Position numbers and translations under genes: made by a program. From a virus, in IMG/VR virus record IMGVR_UViG_3300035670_000035, positions 1 through 64,000 of that record: 64,000 nt of DNA. One strand, 5' to 3'. The notes under the pieces are model-generated. The model saw nothing but the letters and a program-made list of their open reading frames with translations. It ran no database searches and was not told the DNA's origin. The stretch's first letter is position 1. Every line of letters begins with the position of its first letter. This document shows positions 7,094 to 13,898 of the stretch, piece by piece.

Positions 7094-7264
7094 TTATTTG
7101 CGTTTCTTTTTATTTTTCTTTTTCTTTTCTTGTTCCTCTTGCCATTTCTTAAATTGCTCTAATCGGACTTCTAATCTTCCAACAGAAAACCAGTCGTTTT
7201 GACTCTTGGCTTCTTCAATATAAGCCTCGATTTCTTCTACCGAATTGTATTGCCCAAACATCAT
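7094..7264 (-). CDS. hypothetical protein, 56 aa
   Basis: Acidic helix followed by a Lys-rich tail (KKKKNKKKRK). The first of two adjacent ATGs is chosen because the promoter ends 6 nt before it. Not recognised. Confidence 0.6.
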   Translation of the reverse strand: MMFGQYNSVEEIEAYIEEAKSQNDWFSVGRLEVRLEQFKKWQEEQEKKKKNKKKRK

Positions 7265-7270
7265 TATTTA

Positions 7271-7299
7271 AATTTAATTTAAATTCTTTTTTGTGTCAA
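7271..7299 (-). promoter_or_regulatory. leaderless-type promoter for the gene starting at 7264
   Basis: TTGACA, N17, TAAATT, N6, ATG on the minus strand. The -10 region lies in an AATTTAAATTAAATTT tract seen at several promoters here. Confidence 0.7.
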
Positions 7300-7302
7300 A
7301 TA

Positions 7303-7389
7303 TTATTTTTTACAACGACAACCAGAACAACCACACCCTAGCTTAACACCAAACAACAACTTAAACGCTTTTTTTAGTTTTTTTAGCAC
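7303..7389 (-). CDS. possible Cys-rich basic peptide, 28 aa (or -1 frameshift tail)
   Basis: The frame starts with GTG at 7389 inside the end of the 77-aa gene and ends GCGCSGCRCKK, with four Cys in eight residues. It is in the -1 frame of the 77-aa gene, and two runs of seven A occur just before that gene's stop. It could be an independent peptide or the tail of a frameshifted 77-aa protein; the cysteines could bind metal. Confidence 0.3.
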   Translation of the reverse strand: MLKKLKKAFKLLFGVKLGCGCSGCRCKK

Positions 7390-7594
7390 TTTTCTTTTTG
7401 GCTTTCTTTTTCTTTGGTTTGATTTCAACTTCTTCTAATTCTACTTCTTCTTTAGAAATTTCACGATCTAGTTTCCACATAGCAATCTTATCTTGAACAT
7501 CCCAAATTGCATTTTTTACGCTAAACTTAACAGAATCAATAGAATCCACGATTTTATATTTAATATCATCAATAAGATCAATTAGCCAGTTCAT
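7361..7594 (-). CDS. hypothetical protein, 77 aa
   Basis: An amphipathic helical body (LIDLIDDIKYKIVDSI) followed by a Glu-rich then Lys-rich tail (KPKKKKAKKKSAKKTKK), reminiscent of a histone-like tail. The 3' end holds two A7 tracts. It overlaps the 21-aa peptide upstream as ATGA. Confidence 0.6.
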   Translation of the reverse strand: MNWLIDLIDDIKYKIVDSIDSVKFSVKNAIWDVQDKIAMWKLDREISKEEVELEEVEIKPKKKKAKKKSAKKTKKSV

Positions 7595-7656
7595 ACGAAC
7601 CTAACTCCAAAAATGCTACCGAGGATAAAACAAGCGGAAATAATTAAAAGTTCCAT
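7591..7656 (-). CDS. membrane micropeptide, 21 aa
   Basis: MELLIISACFILGSIFGVRFV, one hydrophobic helix. AAGGA lies 5 nt before this ATG; an in-frame ATG six codons upstream is a weaker alternative. ATGA coupling to the 77-aa gene. Confidence 0.45.
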   Translation of the reverse strand: MELLIISACFILGSIFGVRFV

Positions 7657-7679
7657 AAGTTCCTTACTTACCATTACAC

Positions 7680-7883
7680 CTAATTTTTAGCCTTTTCCTT
7701 GAATTTTTTATTATGCTCTAGAACATCATCTAGATATTTGTTAATCATATTTTTAATGGTGCGTTCTTTTTCGTGATCTTTATGAAAATAAGTTTTATCT
7801 AATTTTAATAGCTCATCTCGCCAATGATTTAAACTAGCGATATGCTCTGATAGGAATTGAATTTTAGGCTTCTTGGATGGCAT
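7680..7883 (-). CDS. hypothetical protein, 67 aa
   Basis: Charged helical protein (SEHIASLNHWRDELLKLDK) with basic ends. It overlaps the preceding gene by 20 nt in another frame. Not recognised. Confidence 0.6.
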   Translation of the reverse strand: MPSKKPKIQFLSEHIASLNHWRDELLKLDKTYFHKDHEKERTIKNMINKYLDDVLEHNKKFKEKAKN

Positions 7884-8247
7884 TTTTTACCTCTGTTTTC
7901 CATATTTTAACAATATTTTCTGTATCTGCAACATCATAATATTTATTACTTCTTAAAAGATAAAATGTTTTTTCTGATGATTCTATCCTATTAGAGATTT
8001 TCTTGAATCCTTCTTTTAATTCTTCTTTATTTCTATAATAATAGCTCTGCATATAAGGATTTTGGCTTTGATCGGTCATTATACTTTGAGTTAAAAGATA
8101 ACCATTATGTTCATCTTTTTGACACAAAAGAACATTCTTATATTTTTCTTTAGAGTAAATATCAGAAAATTCCTTTGATAGATTTAAATGAAAAACACAA
8201 TTATGATAATATACGCCAAAGAAACTGACGCTATCATCAATAATCAT
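7864..8247 (-). CDS. hypothetical protein, 127 aa
   Basis: Mixed alpha/beta, no membrane helix, aromatic-rich centre (NPYMQSYYYRNKEEL). Starts 3 nt after the stop of the 3D-domain gene, so it is probably cotranscribed. No family recognised. Confidence 0.65.
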   Translation of the reverse strand: MIIDDSVSFFGVYYHNCVFHLNLSKEFSDIYSKEKYKNVLLCQKDEHNGYLLTQSIMTDQSQNPYMQSYYYRNKEELKEGFKKISNRIESSEKTFYLLRSNKYYDVADTENIVKIWKTEVKNAIQEA

Positions 8248-8250
8248 ATA

Positions 8251-8730
8251 CTATATTCTATCAAAAACTTTTACTTTTACAATCTTTGGATTATTATTAG
8301 CAAATCTTTCGGCATCTTTTTTATGCAAAAAGAAAATATCAATAACAGGATATTTGCCTTTGCTTGCTTTCTTTTGTATAACCGCTGTTCCAGTATCGTG
8401 AGCATACCTAAATCCAACATTAGGAATATAAACTCTACTAAAATAAGGGATAACTCTTGGGTCTACGGCAACTGAAACATTAGGTTTAAGTCTAACTCCA
8501 GTAGAGCTTTGACGCTTTGCACTCCAACTATCAGTATCGCCACCTTTTGCCCAATAAGTAGTAAGACGAACCTTGATTTCTTTTTTAGGTATAATAGATT
8601 TTACAAAGCGTTCAGCCTTAACGCATCTTTCAGCAACTTCTTTATAAGGAGTTGATGGTGCTTTGATTTCGTTATGGAATAGTCCCAACGAAAGAACGCT
8701 AATCAGTATTAATCTGCATAGTATTTGCAT
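8251..8730 (-). CDS. 3D-domain (MltA/RlpA-like) secreted protein, putative lytic enzyme
   Basis: 159 aa. Residues 1-20 form a signal-like helix. The C-terminal domain shows VAVDP--IPYFSRVYIPN, then AHDTG and VIDIFF, the three-Asp (3D) signature of double-psi beta-barrel peptidoglycan-active proteins. In this family the aspartates support lytic transglycosylase activity, so an exported role in cell-wall cleavage or lysis is likely. A GGAGG Shine-Dalgarno sits about 6 nt before the ATG; the promoter leaves a short leader. Confidence 0.8.
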   Translation of the reverse strand: MQILCRLILISVLSLGLFHNEIKAPSTPYKEVAERCVKAERFVKSIIPKKEIKVRLTTYWAKGGDTDSWSAKRQSSTGVRLKPNVSVAVDPRVIPYFSRVYIPNVGFRYAHDTGTAVIQKKASKGKYPVIDIFFLHKKDAERFANNNPKIVKVKVFDRI

Positions 8731-8750
8731 AACTTGTCCTCCTAGAATTA

Positions 8751-8779
8751 AATTTAATTTAAATTAAAAAAAATGTCAA
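8751..8779 (-). promoter_or_regulatory. promoter of the 3D-domain gene
   Basis: TTGACA, N17, TAAATT on the minus strand, with predicted +1 near 8743. The roughly 14-nt leader carries GGAGG. This is the same promoter class as the leaderless ones but shifted upstream to make room for a ribosome-binding site. Confidence 0.65.
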
Positions 8780-8899
8780 GCCAGATTAACTTCTTCTGGC
8801 GACTAAGAAACTCCTATTATAATTATTAGACTTCATAACAAATAGATTACACCCATAACTCGGTATTTCTACCAAATTAAGGGTGGAATCGTATGATAC

Positions 8900-9076
8900 T
8901 TATTTCGTGACGAGGACTGAATTACGGAGCTTGCTGGTTAGCTTACGCTTGTCAAAGGAACGCCAATGACGAGCGTGTTGATTAACCTTGTCAAGAACCT
9001 TGCTCTCGCTGATGGTAAATGTGCCATCAGTATTATCAGTCATCTTAACGAAGTATGTTTTGGGTCTAATTGCCAT
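8900..9076 (-). CDS. basic hypothetical protein, 58 aa
   Basis: KTYFVKMTDNTDGTFTISE then a basic helix (HARHWRSFDKRKLTSKLRN). GC-richer than its neighbours, like the 53-aa gene at 6570, with its own leaderless promoter. The frame stays open for 33 codons after the TAA (containing VEIPSYGCNLF), an oddity noted under findings. Confidence 0.6.
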   Translation of the reverse strand: MAIRPKTYFVKMTDNTDGTFTISESKVLDKVNQHARHWRSFDKRKLTSKLRNSVLVTK

Positions 9077-9083
9077 AATGATT

Positions 9084-9112
9084 ATATTAATTGATATTTA
9101 ATGATTTGTCAA
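9084..9112 (-). promoter_or_regulatory. leaderless-type promoter for the gene starting at 9076
   Basis: TTGACA, N17, TAATAT, N7, ATG on the minus strand. Confidence 0.65.
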
Positions 9113-9511
9113 ATTTAATTTATCAAATTTACCCATAGCATTACTAAAATATACATTTCTAAAATTTAATTGCTTAACCATATCACAGCATCCATTACAA
9201 GGAGCAGAAAAATCTAGCATATTATTTCTATTAATCCTTGTATTTACGAGAGTTAAGCCAGAACAATCTTCTTCACCGAGTTTAATTACTGCACTTAATT
9301 CACTATGAGTTCCAACAATATCTGAAATCTTTTCGTTATTTTTATTAACATAATTATATTTAAGATTAAGAGGATGAGTTTTCGGTGAGTTTAATCCGAT
9401 GCTAATAATACGATTCCTGTCTAGAATAAAACTAAAATGACGACAACGAAGATCAGCATTATGCTTATTAATTAGAGCATAGCTTACCTCAATTATTTTA
9501 TTAAAGTTCAC
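9098..9511 (-). CDS. cytidine/deoxycytidylate deaminase-like zinc enzyme
   Basis: 137 aa with the deaminase zinc signature: HSE (about residue 69) supplies the His ligand and catalytic Glu, and PCNGC (about residues 104-108) the two Cys. The fold is the CDD superfamily; substrate could be a nucleoside, nucleotide or tRNA base. It is distinct from the dCMP deaminase at 37609. GTG is the start; a promoter ends 6 nt before it, so GTG would be the first codon of the mRNA. Confidence 0.7.
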   Translation of the reverse strand: MNFNKIIEVSYALINKHNADLRCRHFSFILDRNRIISIGLNSPKTHPLNLKYNYVNKNNEKISDIVGTHSELSAVIKLGEEDCSGLTLVNTRINRNNMLDFSAPCNGCCDMVKQLNFRNVYFSNAMGKFDKLNLTNH

Positions 9512-9517
9512 GATCTA

Positions 9518-9546
9518 AATTTAATTTAAATTTATAACTTACGCAA
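9518..9546 (-). promoter_or_regulatory. leaderless-type promoter for the gene starting at 9511
   Basis: TTGCGT, N17, TAAATT, N6, GTG on the minus strand. Confidence 0.55.
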
Positions 9547-9630
9547 GTCTAAATAAAATAAATAACAAATTCCACCTATAATTGTATTAATTATAATACC
9601 TATTGTTAATCCAATCGCTAAATCAACCAT
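9532..9630 (-). CDS. membrane micropeptide, 32 aa
   Basis: LAIGLTIGIIINTIIGGICYLFY is one glycine-containing hydrophobic helix, followed by LDLRKL. It overlaps the promoter of the deaminase gene. Not recognised. Confidence 0.45.
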   Translation of the reverse strand: MVDLAIGLTIGIIINTIIGGICYLFYLDLRKL

Positions 9631-9648
9631 ATATAAAATATGATATAA

Positions 9649-9843
9649 TTATAATTGGATTTTTTCTAAATCTTGTTTTATGCTATCGTATGGTGTTTTA
9701 TTTAAACTATTTAATTGATCTAAAATTTGTCCCCATCTTTTCATACTTTTATAAGACTCAATCGTGCGGTCTAAATTCTTTCCAACCATAAAGCCGAAAG
9801 CAAAAACGAGACAAAATACTATGATAGTTTTATTCTTTGTCAT
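9649..9843 (-). CDS. membrane-anchored protein, 64 aa
   Basis: Start taken at MTKNKTII because it overlaps the previous stop. The N-terminal helix IIVFCLVFAFGFMVG is followed by a polar helical domain, predicted periplasmic or cytoplasmic. Unknown. Confidence 0.55.
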   Translation of the reverse strand: MTKNKTIIVFCLVFAFGFMVGKNLDRTIESYKSMKRWGQILDQLNSLNKTPYDSIKQDLEKIQL

Positions 9844-10168
9844 CCTTTCTTTTGTCCATATTTTCGTATTCTTGTTCAATATTTTTTGCTTCTTTATCTA
9901 ATTGGTCTTGAAAGTCTTTTAAATATTCATCAATCTTATCTAAATCTGGTGCTTTTGGACTATATATATTGCTTACATAATTTGTGTTGCTATTGCCAAA
10001 AAGAATACGAATGATAGTATAACCACCAAGTATTTGAAGGAATGAAAAATTCAAATCATAAAATGGAGCAAAAAGAAAATTCCAAATAAGCCAAATAACA
10101 CCGCTATAAACAAATCCAAAGAAAAGATAAGTGGTAGCTAAATTAAACCAATCTATTTTATATTTCAT
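9830..10168 (-). CDS. two-helix membrane protein, 112 aa
   Basis: Two hydrophobic segments (about residues 9-33 and 40-57) and an acidic coiled-coil-like C-terminus (LKDFQDQLDKEAKNIEQEYE). Its start follows the upstream stop directly as TAAATG. Not recognised. Confidence 0.6.
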   Translation of the reverse strand: MKYKIDWFNLATTYLFFGFVYSGVIWLIWNFLFAPFYDLNFSFLQILGGYTIIRILFGNSNTNYVSNIYSPKAPDLDKIDEYLKDFQDQLDKEAKNIEQEYENMDKRKDDKE

Positions 10169-10507
10169 TTAAATTGTATGGATAAACATTGGGGTAAATT
10201 CGCCAACATAAGAACCACGAACATTAAACTCAAAGTAATCAATAGCATCAGTTTCGGGGTCGTCTTGATCGCTGAATTGATCTGCGAGAATATCCAAGCA
10301 TTTTTCGATAGAATATACTGCAACAGGATTACCATTCTCATTCTCGCCAACGCCTATAAAAGCGTCATCAAATCCATCTGCAAGAAGAATCTTGTCAGTA
10401 TAATCGGGGAAAGATGTTTCAATAAAGTCTGTGATATTTTTCTTATGTTTGCTTAATTTCATAATTGCTAATGTATATGGTGTTCTCTTAACCTTATTTA
10501 TACTCAC
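10169..10507 (-). CDS. hypothetical protein, 112 aa
   Basis: GTG start. Basic first third, then acidic (FSDQDDPETDAIDYFEF). It resembles small phage proteins I have seen annotated only as hypothetical. TAAATT lies 5 nt before the GTG, with a weak -35 (TTAACT) at 17 nt. Confidence 0.65.
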   Translation of the reverse strand: MSINKVKRTPYTLAIMKLSKHKKNITDFIETSFPDYTDKILLADGFDDAFIGVGENENGNPVAVYSIEKCLDILADQFSDQDDPETDAIDYFEFNVRGSYVGEFTPMFIHTI

Positions 10508-10533
10508 ATTTTAATTTACACGCAAGTATTTTT

Positions 10534-10830
10534 TTAGTTAATCCAAAGTCTATTGATAATCTCCTCTGATTTTTTATTAAATACTTTTGACAAACAAAAA
10601 AGAAACTTGCTAATACTCAAACAGATAGAAGCAAAAGCTGATAAAGCTATTTGATAAAAGAAAAGCAATATAAGAGACACATCAGCTAAAATCTCTGATG
10701 TTAAAGGTCTTGCAAAAGAAAATAAACCTTTGACACTTTTCCATAGTTCTGATATGACATAACTTAGCGTCATCAAACCTACAAAAATGAAACTAAAAAA
10801 AGTATTAATGAAATCCGAAGCAAATCTCAT
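10534..10830 (-). CDS. membrane protein, 98 aa
   Basis: Three hydrophobic stretches (about 10-28, 47-65 and 68-82) with a polar C-terminus. ATGA coupling with the upstream 60-aa gene. Holin-like in size and hydrophobicity but lacks any specific signature. Confidence 0.55.
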   Translation of the reverse strand: MRFASDFINTFFSFIFVGLMTLSYVISELWKSVKGLFSFARPLTSEILADVSLILLFFYQIALSAFASICLSISKFLFCLSKVFNKKSEEIINRLWIN

Positions 10831-11009
10831 TTTTTGAAATGTTTTTTAAGTTTCTTTACGAGTCCTTCTACTTTATCTAGTTCTTTCCAATTAACACCAG
10901 CGATATTCTTTTGATTTTCTTCGTGCCATTTGATTAAACCTTTTATATCATCTTCTAGTTCAACAAGGTCTTTATTTAAGTGTGATACTAATGTTTTTGC
11001 GTTTTCCAT
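10827..11009 (-). CDS. hypothetical protein, 60 aa
   Basis: Charged helical protein ending VKKLKKHFKK. AGGA before the ATG comes from the 3' end of the preceding gene, so the two are coupled. Not recognised. Confidence 0.6.
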   Translation of the reverse strand: MENAKTLVSHLNKDLVELEDDIKGLIKWHEENQKNIAGVNWKELDKVEGLVKKLKKHFKK

Positions 11010-11013
11010 AAAT

Positions 11014-11181
11014 TTATCCTAAAAGTTTTCTCATATATTCATTCATTTCTTCTTCTTGCTCTACAATATATTTAAATTTAACATAAAATTCGTGGAGTTT
11101 ATCGGTTGGCATTTCTTCTCTATTTTCATACCAAGATATAAATTCTCGCATAGTGCGAAGTGCTTTGACTTCTTCTTCCAT
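11014..11181 (-). CDS. acidic helical protein, 55 aa
   Basis: MEEEVKALRTMREFISWYE and EQEEEMNEYM are acidic helices. A leaderless-type promoter ends 7 nt before the ATG. First gene of a three-gene unit (this, 60 aa, 98 aa). Confidence 0.55.
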   Translation of the reverse strand: MEEEVKALRTMREFISWYENREEMPTDKLHEFYVKFKYIVEQEEEMNEYMRKLLG

Positions 11182-11188
11182 ACAATAG

Positions 11189-11217
11189 ATAATACCGCAG
11201 ATTTATTTTTTCTTCAA
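11189..11217 (-). promoter_or_regulatory. leaderless-type promoter for the gene starting at 11181
   Basis: TTGAAG, N17, TATTAT, N7, ATG on the minus strand; the -35 overlaps the end of the upstream gene. Confidence 0.5.
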
Positions 11218-11412
11218 CTTTAATTTTGCGTGATCTGCGAATAATTTTGGGTCGTCTTTGTAAAGTTTTTCAAGACAATCTTTTGTAAATTCTCTTAAAG
11301 TTTTTTCGTCTTTTATAGCATCAACAATCTTCTTAGACATAGCTGAAAAAGTCTTTTCTTCTTTTTCTATTTCTTTTACTATTCTTGGTTTTTCTACTTT
11401 CTTCCTTGCCAT
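11203..11412 (-). CDS. basic hypothetical protein, 69 aa
   Basis: Lys/Glu-rich helical protein with basic ends (MARKKVEKPR, KLKLKKK). Not recognised; follows the 63-aa gene by 15 nt. Confidence 0.6.
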   Translation of the reverse strand: MARKKVEKPRIVKEIEKEEKTFSAMSKKIVDAIKDEKTLREFTKDCLEKLYKDDPKLFADHAKLKLKKK

Positions 11413-11427
11413 ACTTCTAATTACACA

Positions 11428-11619
11428 TTAGAAATTAAATTCAAACTGCTCTGCTATATATTTTGGATTTGTCTCATACTTTTCTGCATATCTTTGACAA
11501 AGCTCGTAATCCGAAAAGTGAAAGTAAAAATCCATAAGTTTATCTACAAGAATCTCTTTATCTTCTTTTAGATATGCTTCTTTTAATTTATTTAAAATCA
11601 TATCTCTAGGATTATTCAT
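11428..11619 (-). CDS. hypothetical protein, 63 aa
   Basis: Helical, no membrane segment (KLMDFYFHFSDYELCQRYAEKY). Overlaps the upstream gene by 8 nt. Not recognised. Confidence 0.6.
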   Translation of the reverse strand: MNNPRDMILNKLKEAYLKEDKEILVDKLMDFYFHFSDYELCQRYAEKYETNPKYIAEQFEFNF

Positions 11620-11821
11620 TTTCTTTCTCCAATAAAAATTCTGGAATCATATCTTCTTTTGCGTTCTTGTCCTCGATAACATCAATCCAATTACCGATAT
11701 TACCATACTTAACGCCCTGCATCAAATCTTCATATAAACATTCGTAGGCTCGCTCAACCATTTCTTGATTGTCCATATCTACGATATAGTTTAAGTCCAA
11801 ACAAACTCGTCCTAGTTTCAT
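11612..11821 (-). CDS. hypothetical protein, 69 aa
   Basis: Begins MKLGRVCLDLNYIVDMDN; the C-terminus is acidic. I recall similar short phage proteins starting with a conserved LDLNYVVD strand, without known function. ATGA coupling upstream. Confidence 0.6.
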   Translation of the reverse strand: MKLGRVCLDLNYIVDMDNQEMVERAYECLYEDLMQGVKYGNIGNWIDVIEDKNAKEDMIPEFLLEKENE

Positions 11822-11973
11822 TTTGAGTTTTTATACTCCTTTACAAATTCGCTTGCTTCAAGCAAAATGTCTGTAAAATGTCTAGAACGACATTCTACTG
11901 GACAATCTTCATCAGCTTGAAATATAAGCTCGTCTAGTAGTTGAATTGCTTTCTCCATATCTTTATTTTGCAT
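11818..11973 (-). CDS. hypothetical protein, 51 aa
   Basis: Helical and acidic with CPVEC in the middle, a possible metal or disulfide pair. Its ATGA overlap with the next start and its overlap with the previous stop place it in this operon. Confidence 0.55.
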   Translation of the reverse strand: MQNKDMEKAIQLLDELIFQADEDCPVECRSRHFTDILLEASEFVKEYKNSK

Positions 11974-12193
11974 CTTTTTCATTTGATGGCAAGCCAAATC
12001 CTAGCTTTGGTCTTTCATTTTCTTTAAACAATTCTATGATACGAATGTTATCAATCAAATGCCAATCAGAATTAATTTTAATACATTTTTTGGCGGGAGA
12101 AATCTCTGATACTTTTCCTTCTTGAATTGCATATTTATTAATAGGATAATTAAGATAAAGAATCTTACGATCAATTAAATCTTCTAGTTTCAT
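11963..12193 (-). CDS. hypothetical protein, 76 aa
   Basis: Beta-rich (GKVSEISPAKKCIKINSDWHLIDNIRIIEL), suggesting a small barrel. Coupled to the 61-aa gene as ATGA. Unknown. Confidence 0.6.
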   Translation of the reverse strand: MKLEDLIDRKILYLNYPINKYAIQEGKVSEISPAKKCIKINSDWHLIDNIRIIELFKENERPKLGFGLPSNEKDAK

Positions 12194-12375
12194 TCATTCT
12201 CCAAATTCATATCATTAAAATAAACATCTATCTTTTCTACCAATTTATAATACTTATCAGTAGCATCGTGAGCTATTGAAACTTCATCTAGAAACTCTTT
12301 GTTGGTCAATAAATCACCAAGAATACCCATAGCCAATTCAATTTCACCATCAGTAAAATAAGATGACGCTTTCAT
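12190..12375 (-). CDS. hypothetical protein, 61 aa
   Basis: Helical, acidic (GEIELAMGILGDLLTNKEF). First gene of a unit with a clear leaderless-type promoter. Not recognised. Confidence 0.6.
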   Translation of the reverse strand: MKASSYFTDGEIELAMGILGDLLTNKEFLDEVSIAHDATDKYYKLVEKIDVYFNDMNLENE

Positions 12376-12378
12376 TAT

Positions 12379-12600
12379 TTAATTTATATGATGTTTGTTG
12401 TATATTGTCAATTCAAATATTGTCCAGTTTAAAACTATGAGAGAGAAGTTCAACTTTGGGTTATGATCTGCCTCATAATAATCTGTATTAACATTTAAGT
12501 CAAAGAAAGTTATACCATCTTTGGCTTTCCTTATTTGATAAAAAACGCAAAAGTCTATTGCGTAATTCTTTGATACCGAAAAGCTAACACAAGGTATCAT
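12379..12600 (-). CDS. hypothetical protein, 73 aa
   Basis: Start at MI PCVSF overlaps the TGA of the glycosylase-like gene (ATGA). The C-terminal DHNPKLNFSLIVLNWTIFEL segment resembles a DHAPG-type motif I recall from phage proteins of unknown function; the proteins at 14493 and 18329 may be distant relatives. Confidence 0.55.
   Translation of the reverse strand: MIPCVSFSVSKNYAIDFCVFYQIRKAKDGITFFDLNVNTDYYEADHNPKLNFSLIVLNWTIFELTIYNKHHIN
12383..12411 (-). promoter_or_regulatory. leaderless-type promoter for the gene starting at 12375
   Basis: TTGACA, N17, TATAAA, N7, ATG on the minus strand, lying inside the end of the 73-aa gene. Confidence 0.6.
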
Positions 12601-13277
12601 CAAAAAGGTTTTAGAACATAACCCCAATAATCACTATCGGGCTGTTTCTGAATTTCGTCCCACATAATGCACCTAGCGATATAAGATGGAACATTTAGTC
12701 TTTGACAATTTTCAATCCAATGTTGCTCCATAGCTTTATACTTTGCAACGCCAACTTTTGATTTTGTATATTTTAAATCTGGCATACCATAGAATCGAAG
12801 TTGGTGAACATCACCACATAAAACCCTAGCAAAAAGTGGGTCAATCATCTCAAAGCTAAAACTGACCTTGGCATAACTAAGTCCACGAATACGCTCTACA
12901 AGATTATCACGAACAGAAACATATCGGTTTCTCTTTTGTGGGCAAGAAAAGTCTTTAGGATTCTGCCAGAAATCTTTTGAGAAATCCCAAATATAATCGG
13001 TGCGTTCTTTCTGACAACCAACGCCAGAACGAGTAAGACGCTTTAGAAGTTCTTTGCGATTATGCTTCCAATAAACAAAGTCACGAATCGCAAGGTAGCC
13101 ATTGATATTACCTTTCCAAGTGGTATGAACAGAACAAAAGGCAAACAGCCAACGCCTAAAAATATCCTCATCGGTTTTAGGTCTGACACTATCCCAATAC
13201 TGCTTATAAGGTTCGACCTTATGACGATGAAGTTCGTCAAAGGTGGCAAAAAATTGATCTGGTTTAGTTGTATCCAT
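12600..13277 (-). CDS. putative HhH-type DNA glycosylase-like protein
   Basis: 225 aa. Residues about 136-168 read IRGLSYAKVSFSFEMI...VLCGDVHQLRFYGM. This resembles the helix-hairpin-helix plus catalytic Asp pattern (GLG-AKASF...CLDxHxLR) of phage DNA glycosylase-like proteins, which suggests base excision or cleavage of modified DNA. The match is from memory and the N-terminal half is not recognised. Its promoter ends 6 nt before the ATG. Confidence 0.5.
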   Translation of the reverse strand: MDTTKPDQFFATFDELHRHKVEPYKQYWDSVRPKTDEDIFRRWLFAFCSVHTTWKGNINGYLAIRDFVYWKHNRKELLKRLTRSGVGCQKERTDYIWDFSKDFWQNPKDFSCPQKRNRYVSVRDNLVERIRGLSYAKVSFSFEMIDPLFARVLCGDVHQLRFYGMPDLKYTKSKVGVAKYKAMEQHWIENCQRLNVPSYIARCIMWDEIQKQPDSDYWGYVLKPF

Positions 13278-13283
13278 AGATCA

Positions 13284-13311
13284 AATATAATTTAAATTTA
13301 AATTAAGTCAA
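13284..13311 (-). promoter_or_regulatory. leaderless-type promoter for the gene starting at 13277
   Basis: TTGACT, N16, TATATT, N6, ATG on the minus strand. Confidence 0.5.
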
Positions 13312-13317
13312 AGAAAA

Positions 13318-13533
13318 TTATTGTAGCACCCACACAATTTCGTCAAAGTGTTTGCTGTCAGCGTCTAACACTTCCTCTAAATCACCATAATACCAAGCTG
13401 TATTCGCTGTTTTAATAATTTTTACTTTTCTTAATACTTGAGCGTAATCAAATCCATCCTCATATCCTTTCACAGCTATACGAGTTTCGGGCGGTAAAGT
13501 TTTAAGATGATTGATAAGCTCTTTTGCCGTCAT
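13318..13533 (-). CDS. conserved phage protein, 71 aa
   Basis: MTAKELINHLKTLPPETRIAV followed by GYEDGFD is a pattern I recall in many phage and bacterial hypothetical proteins; function unknown. Its start overlaps the end of the next paralogue gene upstream. Confidence 0.7.
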   Translation of the reverse strand: MTAKELINHLKTLPPETRIAVKGYEDGFDYAQVLRKVKIIKTANTAWYYGDLEEVLDADSKHFDEIVWVLQ

Positions 13534-13705
13534 TTTCCATCCAATTCCTTGCGTGATGAGGAGTTGAGAAAGTTTTTACGATTTTTGCGTCTGGAAAAAC
13601 CCAATTACCTTTTTGTGTGATAGTTTCCTCGTAGACAGCCCATTTATTTAGAGGCTTGCCAAACTCATCTTCAAGCTCTTTAATATAACGAATTATTTTA
13701 TTCAT
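13502..13705 (-). CDS. hypothetical protein, 67 aa (tandem paralogue 1)
   Basis: Start taken at MNKIIRYI, which overlaps the upstream stop. It shares K--YG--L--W-VYE-TIT, then I-K-F and a following Ala-containing helix, with the next gene upstream, so the pair looks like a tandem duplication. Function unknown. Confidence 0.6.
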   Translation of the reverse strand: MNKIIRYIKELEDEFGKPLNKWAVYEETITQKGNWVFPDAKIVKTFSTPHHARNWMENDGKRAYQSS

Positions 13706-13898
13706 TGATTCCAAGTAGTTTATCGAGATGCTTCTGTGCATCTTTTACTGATTCAAATTGTTTTAATATTTTAACAATCATCTTTGGCTTTTCACCAACA
13801 CTCTCTAAGGTAATTGTCTTTTCATAAATTCCCCAAGAAGAAAGAAGATTGCCGTATTGATCTTTAATTTGATCTAGATAATGATAGGTTGTTTTCAT
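13698..13898 (-). CDS. hypothetical protein, 66 aa (tandem paralogue 2)
   Basis: MKTTYHYLDQIKDQYGNLLSSW then GIYEKTITLE, matching the preceding paralogue along its length. TAAATG joins it to the upstream gene. No family recognised. Confidence 0.6.
   Translation of the reverse strand: MKTTYHYLDQIKDQYGNLLSSWGIYEKTITLESVGEKPKMIVKILKQFESVKDAQKHLDKLLGINE

Noticed and set aside
9098-9511. tRNA-editing TadA assigned to the deaminase because of the A34 tRNA.
   Set aside because: HSE and PCNGC show only the CDD zinc fold; nothing ties it to tRNA, and TadA prefers the tRNA-Arg ACG loop.
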